Positions 55,086 to 64,000 of a stretch of DNA of 64,000 bases are shown here, piece after piece. Position 1 is the first letter of the stretch; every line of letters starts with the position of its first letter. The notes beneath the pieces were generated by a model. That model saw only the letters and a list, made by a program, of their open reading frames with translations, did not search any database and was not told where the DNA came from. Source of the stretch: Schistocerca nitens (Eukaryota; Arthropoda; Insecta; Orthoptera; Acrididae); contig NC_064615.1 of NCBI RefSeq assembly GCF_023898315.1, forward strand, positions 1,188,001,413 to 1,188,065,412. Direction: 5' to 3'. The position numbers were made by a program, and so were the translations under genes.

Positions 55086-55605
55086 GATGACTGCATCACA
55101 TTCCCTCGTGCCAATAACGCGCCCTCTTTCAAGCTCACTGATTTGGCTGTACAGTTTGCATATACGTCTGGGAGATATCCTGCACAACTCACACTGACCC
55201 ATTACCTTCGATTTATAGCGACAACGAGAGCCGTAGGCACATTTTATTGGTAGGTGGTGTTGCGCCGTGATGTTGATCTTGAATCTACGAGACGACATGG
55301 GCCAAATGCTAACCATTTCTGCAGAACATACTAATCTATATGTCCTGTGAATATGAACGTCCTATCTCTAGCCATTCAAGGTGTTGTGTTTTTTCTGAAC
55401 ACGAGTGTACATCCCTAGGCATATGTCTTTGGAACCTGTGTTCTCAATAAACTGCAACCTTGTCAGTGGCTTGTTGCTGTTTAAACTTTTTGCAAGAATC
55501 ATCGTAACCTGTCTTAACTAATGAACTTATATGCTGACAAATTGTAACACTTCATTTTGTATGCACAAGCACGTAACAAGACGACAAGCGAGTTACAGCT
55601 GCGAT

Positions 55606-55608
<3 letters not shown>

Positions 55609-55642
<34 letters not shown>
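55609..55642. repeat. (AG)n microsatellite
   Basis: A perfect dinucleotide run of about 17 units. Confidence 0.95.
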
Positions 55643-55643
<1 letters not shown>

Positions 55644-58515
55644 AATGTGAACATGGTACGTGATTTTGTAAACGGACTCGCTGGCATGAAAACAAGCATT
55701 AGACGGCATTAGTCTCCATCAGGAGGACCGGGCTGCACGAGCATTAACAGCCTGTCATTTGTCCATTTGTGTCGGCTGCTGCTCCGGCAAATTAAGTGCT
55801 CCCCTGCACACGTGGCGCTGTTGTTCTTTTGTCGCTGCGGCCGTCTATCTCCGTTACGCTCAGAGTAAATCACACTGTTACGGCCTGTTGGCTTTTTCTC
55901 ACTCCTCCGCTCGTTGCACGTAGCAGGGATGTTAAGCCACGATGTAGGCACGACACCACCCCGTCTGCTGGCGCCAGCGACTGCGTCCCTGCGGCGGTGC
56001 GCCGCTGCTCCGGCACACGCCGCGGCCAGATTCCGCAGTGCAGCGTTCGAAAACGTCAGCGGCGACCAAACTTTAAATCGGGCCAGCTCCAACACAGGCG
56101 GCTTCTCGGCTGGTGACGGCCAGGAACCGGGTTCGAGTCCTGGCCGGGCACAGATTCTGAGTCGTCACAGAGGAGACGAGAACTGCGCTGATTGGCGAGG
56201 GGAGTAGGGGCTGGAGAGGCCTTCTGGCAGCCTCAGGCATGGTGTCGAGGCGGAGCTCACAGGTGCTAAATTTGTCCTCGGACGCTTCTCTTCAAAATTA
56301 CAGGCTAACCTCTGGGGAAGTGCTCACACGTACATAACATTACTTGCCGAAAAAAACTCAAAGTGTCTATCTTCATTTTCCTTGTTGATTTACGTGTCTT
56401 ACTTTTTACTGCGTTCCAAACAGTCGTTACTCCTTTACTGGAGAAATCCAGGTTCTCTCGGAAATTCGTACAGTTCGGTTCTATGACGATGCCGTTTAGA
56501 ATTTTAGAAAATGGTTTGTGATGTAATTTAACGTTGAAGGCAGGTAACTAATTACAAAGTTGGTGACTGACATATTTTTCATTAATGCCAAATGCACGGT
56601 ATACACATTTCTACTTTGTATTTCGGGAATATACCTTAACTCTTTAATTCCTTTCTCATGTATTAATATTATGGTCCTAAACGCAGCTTTGCGATCGCAA
56701 TGTGTCTATAAAAAAGCTACGAACAGCAGAACTAGTGGCTACTACAAATCTTGTACATCGTGCGAAGGGGGGCAGAGATTATTGTATGATATGCGAAGTG
56801 AATTATAGTTCTAGACTACCTAGACACATCCTAAAAATTTAAACTAAATTCTCCGGTCCTTTTACAAGGTAAAATATTTAATCGCGCTTACACGTTATTT
56901 CATCAGCGACACAAAATAATTAATTGGAGCCTAGCGTATTGTGACTATTACAGTATTAAGTGAGGAATCTGCGTATGGCGATGGCGAAGACGAGGTTAGA
57001 CTAATTGCTGCAGTCGTTCTTCCCGCGTGCCACACTCGATGAGGCGCGAAGAAGCTCGCCGCCGTGCAGTCGGACGTCGTTTACGGGCAGACTGCGCGTG
57101 CAGGTGTACAACTCCCCAGAGACTGTACAACTCCCCGTGAACATTACTTCCACTGCACCAACTTTAAAATATTGCTCGCAGTGAAACCGAACAGTACGAA
57201 TCTTTTTCGATGTGTATTCCTTTTCAACAGAAAAGAGAACGCCTCCTTCGACTTCATTTTTCTGAGTGGTTCCTGCTTACCGAATAACTATAAATTCAAA
57301 CACTGAGTCCTCACTACGCGTGGCGACAGCGAAAGGAAACAGAACTACAGATCTACGGCTGGCAATTAGGCAGAAACGTGGCAGCCACTAATCTCTGTCG
57401 GTTCGAGCGATTCGTCGCTTGCGATTCATCGAACTGCTCGGAAATTCCCATCGATCGGCAATATTCGCGAGCACGTGTGGTACGCGAACAGATACGGACC
57501 TTTTACGTTCGTCGACTGCACGCAGGAGACGCTCAAACAAAGGAATGCGCGTAAGAAGAATGGCAACCGAGTGTGACGAGCGGGGCGCGTGCCTAACGGC
57601 GGTACAGTGCACGGCCATCTGTCGCTAAGGACACTCGCGGATCGGGCAGTCGCTAGCAGCCCACACAGCGGCTGAGCCAGCGTTTGTGTTGGCGACCCTG
57701 CGGCCGGCGAGTTGCGGACAGGTGGCAGCAGTGGGAGCGAGGCTCGCTGGCTGGAAGGTCGACACGTTCACAACTCGGAGCTCGCCGGGAAGGGTCGGGC
57801 TGGGAGGCCTGTCGCCGATCCGGTGTCTATCAGTCAGTGCTGGATACAGTTATTCTGTCGGTACTGAAAGCTTCGGAGAGTTCGCACACGCTTCCTCGTG
57901 TGGGGGTGTGGAAATTCCGTAGTTCCAAATTTTTTTACGGGGGTATTGTATTTTCGGTTGGAACGAGTTACCTAAGAGGTAGTGGAATGTTTAGCTTGTT
58001 GGAACTGATGTTTACTAAAAGAAACGGCTTTGCCGAGGTTTCTGTGAAATCTGTTTGTGCGAGACTTGTTTCCCCGGCGATTTGCCGTGCCGTTTCCCTG
58101 TTTTATGTTTGTTACAAGCTACCAGTAGCCCGAAGCCGACGGTGTACATTTTCTACCCTAGTGGTCGAATCTCGGGATGTTTCTGAAACTAGTTAGATAA
58201 GTGAAGGGCCTTTGCAGCAGTGAGAAGTGCGGTCCCGTCACGTGCTGTGAACGCGAGGCTGACAGGGAGTTTGTGGACGCCGGTCCGACGTCTGCAGTGG
58301 CTCAATGGTGCCGCGTACTGTTCTTCCGCCTACCGCCTTTTTCCTGACAGCTCACCTGCCCATCAGCGGTCCCTGGACCGTAATAGGCGTCGGACTTGTT
58401 CTCTCTGCAGGTGTTTCGTCGCCTGATTCGTAGCTTCTTTAATGACAAAATCAGAGCGGGAAAGTTACAGAACGCGAGAGGCAGTAAACACTTTTAAAAT
58501 AGGCATATACGGTGT
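55643..58515. other. No gene recognised; one tRNA-like B box
   Basis: At 56130-56152 gggttcgagtcctggccggg is a good B-box/T-arm-like sequence, but no complete cloverleaf or SINE body surrounds it. The GC-rich part near 57660-57830 and the frame 57684-58196 lack domains. Confidence 0.35.
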
Positions 58516-59861
58516 GTCCCAGAAGGAAGTTTCCATTTCAAGAAGCTGTCTGAGCATACGGAACAAACCGGAGGAGAGTTGGGGGACGGGCCTCGTCCGT
58601 TGCCTTGCTTAGCCTTTAAGAACTGAGCCGAGATGGAGCGCTTCTGGGCAGCGGACCGCGCGTTGTGCGTGTGCGAGTTTTACAAGAGTGGTGATTCGGC
58701 GACTGCAGCACGCAGGAAATTTTGCACTGATCGTGGATCGCATAACGTAAATGATGCTCCAAGTGTTCCCCTTATCCGGAAATGGATGAAAACGTTTGAG
58801 GAGTCCGGTTCGACGCAGGCCGAGCCGAAACCCAGGCAACGGAGGTAATCGAGAACGGGCAAATCCGGTATGTTCGTGACGATCTTGACTATTCGTAAGC
58901 GTGCAAGTCCTTTAAATGTGCGCAGATCACCACTAGAACCTTACAGATTACAAATGGCGCACGAATTCAAGCCTCAGGGTGCCAGACTTAGGCTGCAGTT
59001 CCTTTAGGACGAGACTGAGTGCCCTTCTTTAACGCCCTTCATTTAACAACGTCCCGACCTGACCTGTGACGTCAGTAAGCAACTACTGTTTGGTTCGACG
59101 AATAATTGGCCCGTTCTTTTAGCAGCAGGAGAGCAGTCGTGCAGTTACATTGAATGCGCGTTATGTGACGATGTTAAATGACTCGTTGGTGCCTAATTCA
59201 AAGGCGGCGCGGGATTAGCCGAGCGGTCTAGGGCGCTGCAGTCGTGGACTGTGCGGCTGGTCCCCGCGGAGTTTCGAGTCCTCCCTCCGGCATGGGTGTG
59301 TGTGTTTGTCCTTAGCGTAATTTAGGTTAAGTAGTGTGTAAGCTTAGGGACTGATGACCTTAGCAGTTAAGTCCCATAAGATTTCACACAGATTTGAACA
59401 TTTAACCAAAGAATGCGGTTTCATGAAGAGGGGGCCACAGCACTCAGGTCCAAAGAATCTGTAACGGAAACATCGTGGAATCTTCCCTCACAAAATGATT
59501 TCCAGGAGGGGTGACAGATAGATTGGCCGTCACGCAGTCCAGATTTGAGACCTGCAGATTTTTTTCTTACGGAGACTTGTCAAAACTAAAGTGTATGCGA
59601 ATAATGCGACTGCTGTGGAGCAGCTGAGAGAAAACGTCCGTAGCGAAGCGGCAGCCGTCCCAGAGGCTACGTGCCGAGCAGTCACGAAACAATTTGTTCA
59701 TCGTCTAAGTGAGTGCCGCAGACGCGCTGGATTGCATTTAAATGAATTACCTTCGAGAAGTACATTCCTGACCTGTATATTTCAATAATGAATAAAGATT
59801 TTGTCTATAGACTTGACGTGTGTTTCGCGTCGAGACATCAAATTGGAACTTTCTTTGGAGA
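58516..59861 (+). mobile_element. Mariner-like element remnant, with a SINE inside
   Basis: A short inverted pair (aaggaagtttccattt near 58530 and aaagaaagttccaattt on the minus strand near 59840-59855) brackets transposase remnants. At 58633-58848 lies an HTH domain (MERFWAADRALCVCEFYKSG, PSVPLIRKWMKTFEESGSTQ). Near 58920-58990 PYRLQMAHEFK follows. The C-terminal part is at 59520-59780 (IGRHAVQ, then VYANNATAVEQLRENVRSEA, VPEATCRAVTKQFVHRLSEC). The catalytic centre is largely lost. The SINE at 59205-59395 interrupts it. Confidence 0.75.
59205..59395 (+). mobile_element. tRNA-derived SINE
   Basis: Head ggcgcgggattagccgagcg and gtctagggcgctgcagtc, B-box-like agtttcgagtcctccc, then tccttagcgtaatttaggtt, gtgtaagcttagggactgat and gaccttagcagttaagtccc with a final cataagatttcacaca. 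This is the same subfamily as 19527-19690 and 51395-51553. Nested in the mariner-like remnant. Confidence 0.9.
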
Positions 59862-60279
59862 CCTGTTGCAGTAAAACAGACGAATGTGAGCTAGCCGTGT
59901 CAAAATTTTTATGACGTGTACTCACAAATCTCACGAACTTGGCAGGAAGCTACCTCGAAACAAGAAAATTCGTCAAAACGTATGGAAGTTAAACGAAATT
60001 ACGTCCGGTGGCTAGACAGCGAGGAAGAGTTGAACGAGAGATGGGTAAGACGCCAGCCACGAGAGCGGGAGCGGCGGCCGAGCGACGGAGCTGGGCGCAG
60101 CGGCCGGAGGCGCGGGCCTCCCTGTCGCTGCGCCGGCCGACTGCTGGGGCGGGCAGCACTCAAGCGTCACGGCCGGCAGTTGTCGAGGAAATGCGGCACC
60201 TTCAGCATTTTCTTCATTAACAATTACTCTGCCCTCTCCATTTGATAGTCCCCCACGTATGCAATCATTCGGTGATGTC

Positions 60280-60500
60280 TCCAGAATGAGATTTTCACTC
60301 TGCAGCGGAGTGTACGCTGATACGAAACTTCCTGTAAAGTTTGGAACGTAGGGGACGAGGTACTGGCAGAAGTAAAGCTGCGAGGACGGGGCGTGAGTCG
60401 TGCTCGGGTAGCTCGTCGGTAGAGCACTTGCCTGCGAGAGGCGAAGGTCCCGAGTTCGAGTCTCGGTGCGGCACACAGTTTTAATCTGCCAGGAAGTTTC
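60280..60500 (+). mobile_element. tRNA-bearing repeat with 15-bp target duplication
   Basis: tcattcggtgatgtc is repeated exactly at 60265-60279 and 60501-60515. The insert begins tccagaatgagattttcact and holds a tRNA-like unit (about 60393-60475: A-box-like tagctcgtcggtagagc, B box gagttcgagtctcgg, ending cggcac). It ends cacagttttaatctgccagg, aagtt. gaaacttcctg near the left and caggaagttt at the right are inverted to each other. The tRNA-like unit has good stems but a weak anticodon loop, so it is read as a SINE head rather than a working tRNA gene. Confidence 0.88.
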
Positions 60501-60515
60501 ATTCGGTGATGTCAA

Positions 60516-60985
60516 AATTACTGTAATTACATGAAATGACCGATTTAGTTTTGTGATTACAGATCCTGTTATCGACGAGTTTGATATTTTGTAGGCAACT
60601 GGAATCTGCGGTCGCATTTGTTACGTTAAATGTATGTGGCTGTCTTTGTTCGTGATGGGAAGTGGCCGGCAGCGCCCTCGGCGTCGTACGCCCTCAGCGT
60701 GACGAGCGCACTCGTGCAGCGGCGCAGAGGAACCACCTGGGTCGCCCGATTCCATCTCCAGCCCACCTCTCGCGGTCGGCCCGTCGAGAACAACCACGAC
60801 CCACACCTGGTGCACACCGGCGGCAGAGAGGGAGGGAGCAGGCTGCCGCGCAGTCGCTCCTCCGCCGCACGCAGTACACGTGTTCTTCTACGTCTCAATC
60901 AACCCCAGGGAAACAGCGACAACGATAAGAGGACGACGAAAAAGCGTGTTCGATTCGCGTAAGTCGGCAACGCTGCCTCCTTGAG
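60516..60985. other. No gene recognised; GC-rich at 60660-60860
   Basis: CpG-dense with overlapping frames on both strands, none with a domain. Confidence 0.35.
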
Positions 60986-60989
60986 AAAT

Positions 60990-61670
60990 ATACAGGGTGG
61001 TTATAATCAAAACTTTCGCTACTCGAGCCTGTCTAGACGGAAAATTATTTATCGTATTCCTACCGAACTATATAGGAACGATCTTCAGACTGTAGGCTAC
61101 AGAATTTGCGTTTTCCATAGTGTCACCGTCACGACTTGCCGTTAGGCGCCGGTGCTGGTTTGGCGACAGAGGGCCGAAACACGGGGATCGGTGTGCATCA
61201 CAGCTGCACGACGAGGCGAGCACCGCTTTACCCCTGAAGCTGTTTCATCGAAACAACTACAGTGCAGCCGCTCTTCGCGGGGATTGGGGCACCAAACCCA
61301 TACGGAGAGGTCACCTTTCCTCAGCGGGGTTGAAGGACACGTATCGAGAATAAGAATTAACCGGTGTTTTGGGGATTGCCCCTCGGAGAGCCCGACGACT
61401 AATTGTACCACAAACTGTCGAAGAAGTTAGTGCTGCCGTGGACGCGGCGTGTGAGCTCGGGGCAGCGTGCGTGCTGTGTCGCGGCGGTCGGACACGGTCC
61501 ACAGCAGCAGGCCGGGCAGTGCGGTCGCAGGCTCTCGAGGATGCAGATGGTCGTTACATCGGGCAACGTTTGAAGTACGGAGCGTAAAGATGGCAGCAAG
61601 CACTTAACAAATATTAATTAGGCTCTTGTGTCGAAATTAAAATGTGTCCTTTAAGTGCTGTATTCGTTAT
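60990..61670 (+). pseudogene. Internally deleted mariner-like element
   Basis: Starts with acagggtggttataatcaaa, a terminus style common to insect mariner-like elements. Frames give LKLFHRNNYSAAALR, then IRRGHLSSAGLKD and ELTGVLG followed by VPQTVEEVSAAVDAA, i.e. the N-terminal HTH region. It then jumps to the C-terminal LEDADGRYIGQRL and the 3' UTR (cttaacaaatattaattagg, aaattaaaatgtgtcctt). The whole catalytic domain is missing. Confidence 0.6.
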
Positions 61671-62339
61671 TTCGCTTCGGCACGAAGTTTTATTCTCCTA
61701 CGATCACTCGTTTCTCGCGGGGTCCTCTCGACCAGCGGAAGCCTAATTATAGCCAGCCTGCTAAAGTTTTAAGGCTCTCGTGGCCACTTGTTGACAAACT
61801 GCCCGGCACTGTCAGAGCTTCACGCTGCACTGCTGTGCTGTGCTGGAGTGGAGTGCAGCGCGCGGCCGCAGGCTACACGGCAGACGCGTCCGGTGCGCCG
61901 GCGTCCGACGGCTTTTCCGTGGCCACGTCCGGCGCGCTGCTCCCCTCAGTACCTGCAGACAGGACTGCAGCGCTCACACGTCTCGTGTCCGGTGCGGGCA
62001 GTCGCCGCCTCCGCGCGGACAGTGTGACGGAGCGCGGCCGTCAAGTTGGGCACGGCCAGCGGGGCGCAGTAGTGGCAGCGGGTGCGGGCACGCGCGCCGG
62101 CCGCCACCCGCCACACACGCGCACAGCCGCACGGACGCCAGCGCTGCGTGCAGTCGAGCCCTGACGGCACCCGCTCTCATTCAGCCCATTTCGTCTTCCA
62201 TTCGCGAATGCTGCGTGCGAACGCCGCCTGCTCCTACGCTCAGCTCTTCCGAATTAGGGGCCGTTGTCATTTAGCGAGATGTGTTTTCCACGAAGCAATG
62301 TGTCGGTCGACCCATCTCTCGTAGCGTGTTCCACAGGAG
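61671..62339. other. No gene recognised; GC-rich
   Basis: CpG-rich 61800-62200 without supportable exons. Confidence 0.35.
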
Positions 62340-62730
62340 TCTAAACATTATCCGCCAGAATAGCGCTCTCGCGCATGCTATACTAATCCGTGACGGCGTT
62401 GTAACCTACAGTCCTTCTGTAGATCGTCTGCATCTCGTTTATAAATTCCATCCACTAAGTGTTCAGGACAAACCGACGGTACTCGACAGTAGGTGCGACA
62501 ACCGCTTTGCAAACCACTTCTCTTGTGGAGTGCTCAAGTCTCGTTAAGATTCTCGCTTTTGGCCTCAGCGACGCATCCGCTTTCCCTACAAGCAGTTTTT
62601 CCGCGTTAGAGCCTTTAGTTTCGAATGACCTCCCAGTAAACTGCTTAATTTGGCAGGAATGTTCCTCACAAAGACTAGTTTGAAAAAGTTTAAAACCTTT
62701 CATTTCAAAGTAATGGCGTGATAAAATCAC
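62340..62730 (-). pseudogene. Possible LINE RT C-terminal remnant
   Basis: The minus-strand frame at 62730-62455 ends RLEHSTREVVCKAVVAPTVE and YRRFVLNT, reminiscent of KEVAYKALVRPTLEY-SSVW in CR1-like LINEs. A broken continuation lies further on. It is a short match, so this is tentative. Confidence 0.4.
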
Positions 62731-63635
62731 GTCCTGCTAGTAACCGAAACAACAATAAGGAGAAACTCGGCACAGAGAGATGGGACGCACAAAATGAAAG
62801 GCCAGCAGCAGGAACCTGCAGCGTGTTCGTAGCTCAGACGACACGTCGGTCACGGAAGAAAACGACCTTCTCTCAAACTCGAGCAGACATTAGGGAAAAA
62901 CTGTGAGCGTGGAGCGAGGCTGCGATATCCAGGAATCGGCGACACGGATCCGCTAATACACAGTAGTGCCATCTCGACGACGCCGTGCCCACTGCCCCGG
63001 GACGACGCGGCGACCGTCGCCCCACTGCGCCGTACAGCACACAGCGGGCCTACCGCCCGACAACTTGCCGGCCGCGCTGTCGCCGCCGCCACCACGATCC
63101 TGCGCTCGCCCCTGGCCGCCTCCTCCGCATCCCCCGCCGTAATCCGGCCGCGGCTCCTCAGTGGGGCCACTCCCACAAGGTACTGCGTAACGGGTGAGCT
63201 ATTTCAGACTTTCGTCAGCAACACAGAAAGACGCACAGTCATTCTGCTCGCAGAGTACGTCGCTCGCGAACAGCTACATTTTCGAAAGGGCAGCCGACTG
63301 CACGCCTTTTTTTCTCGCCACATATCGTACGTAATTTCGACGTACAACGGTTGGCGTCCAGGTCTCCCCTGCTGTACAGTGGGCGCCGCTGGGCCAGAAC
63401 AGGGCACTGGGTACGGGTTTACGCACGCACTGTCACAGCCATTTGTTATCGTCGAGCCGTGTTTCGTACGCGATTTCACGAATAATTATTTACTTTATAC
63501 GCAGACAGAGAATACTACTTCCTTTGTAACACCTTTCTCGCGCTGTTGCAATTATAATGATGGTAAAACTTAGACATTTGAGTCCCATCTTTATATACGA
63601 TAATGGTGGACGCTGAATAACTCAATTAAAATTTG
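62731..63635. other. No gene recognised; GC-rich at 62980-63150
   Basis: No domain-bearing frame or repeat boundary. Confidence 0.35.
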
Positions 63636-63845
63636 TATCACGGCTAGGGCTTGAACCTGAATCTCCTTGCTCCGCATTTAGGGGGAAAATAAGCCGAAGG
63701 CATGAACTGAAGTTTGTGTTGGGGAGGCCAGTCGATTTGGGTAGTGCGTGCAGCAATATTAGACATAGTGCTGGGGTGGTGTAATGGTCAGCATTTCTGT
63801 CTAGTAAACAACGACACCTGGGTTCGAGACCCGGCCGTGGCAAAA
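63636..63845 (+). mobile_element. tRNA-derived repeat with opposed T-arm-like ends
   Basis: At 63768-63842 a tRNA-like sequence has the A box tggtgtaatggtcagcat and B box gggttcgagacccggc. At the left edge, tcacggctagggcttgaacc is an inverted, decayed version of the same T-arm. No target duplication was confirmed. The D-arm and T-arm are tRNA-like, but the anticodon stem is poor, so a functional tRNA is unlikely. Confidence 0.6.
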
Positions 63846-64000
63846 ATATTAATACGTTACTTAGATTCCACCATTATCGCATGCTACTAAAACTGCTGCA
63901 AGTACGCGCTAACTACGTGACGTTTAACATACGGATGAGGCCGCATATTAAGAGTTGCACGACTTCGCATGTGCTGCACGAATTGCACTGCAAACCGTTC

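Larger units (their letters stand above)
53969..55407 (-). mobile_element. Tc1-like transposon with about 60-bp terminal inverted repeats
   Basis: The left end reads cactattgttcagaaaaga and, about 30 bases in, actagagataggacgttcgt. The right end on the minus strand reads cactcgtgttcagaaaaaac and then ggctagagataggacgttca. TA lies outside both ends (53967-53968 and 55408-55409). Length 1439 including the nested SINE (54955-55085). It contains a degenerate transposase on the minus strand and a (ca)n microsatellite at 54862-54896. It is a different family from the element at 8418-9640. Confidence 0.85.

Noticed and set aside
1..64000. CRISPR arrays, bacterial operons, rRNA genes
   Set aside because: No spaced direct-repeat arrays, ribosome-binding-site-linked gene strings or rRNA cores were seen; introns, poly(A) signals and retroelements mark the DNA as eukaryotic.

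Overview
This is eukaryotic, repeat-dominated DNA. tRNA-derived SINEs, RTE-, CR1- and I-type LINEs, a Penelope-like element, Tc1/mariner elements, a PIF/Harbinger element, a P element with a THAP domain and pogo fragments lie almost end to end, separated by unannotatable sequence and GC-rich islands. The repeat mix, above all the SINEs with 'pyrimidine-rich, gggactgatgacc, cagcagttgagtccc' tails and LINE 3' ends in (tagatg)n, resembles very large orthopteran genomes (grasshopper or locust type). That assignment is inference from repeat character only.

Layout. 0-6 kb: decayed mariner/Tc1 pieces and unassigned sequence. 6.4-9.6 kb: an LTR-like repeat (copy A) and a Tc1 element with TA target duplication. 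10.6-13.2 kb: RTE LINE copy 1. 13.6-14.6 kb: a CpG-island-like block carrying the only plausible host coding exon (minus strand, good splice donor). 15.1-19.3 kb: a nearly complete CR1-like LINE. 19.5-31.5 kb: SINEs, LINE remnants, GC-rich islands. 31.97-40.02 kb: the highlight, a nested stack of transposons. 40-42 kb: a pogo-like remnant with a SINE in it and a palindromic Penelope terminal-repeat insertion. 43.6-48.6 kb: Tc1 fragments, LTR-like repeat copy B, RTE copy 2. 49-64 kb: microsatellites, decayed LINE and mariner pieces, a Tc1-like element with long terminal inverted repeats and a SINE inside it, and several tRNA-related repeats.

The stack at 32-40 kb reads, from outside in: (1) a 5'-truncated Penelope-like retroelement on the minus strand (RT remnant, GIY-YIG endonuclease, terminal repeats in inverted orientation) bounded by a 9-bp duplication atagtaaag; (2) inside its 3' terminal repeat, a P-element-like transposon bounded by an 8-bp duplication gactatat; (3) inside the THAP zinc-finger codons of the P transposase, a PIF/Harbinger element with 48-bp perfect inverted repeats and TAA duplications; (4) inside Harbinger, a roughly 370-bp foldback that itself looks like paired Penelope terminal repeats. 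The Harbinger element encodes an apparently intact DDE transposase (plus strand, two exons) and an apparently intact MADF-BESS DNA-binding protein (minus strand, two exons). Their exons are interleaved: each gene has one exon lying entirely within the other's intron.

All boundaries, splice sites and family names come from reading the sequence by eye; no alignment or database search was done.
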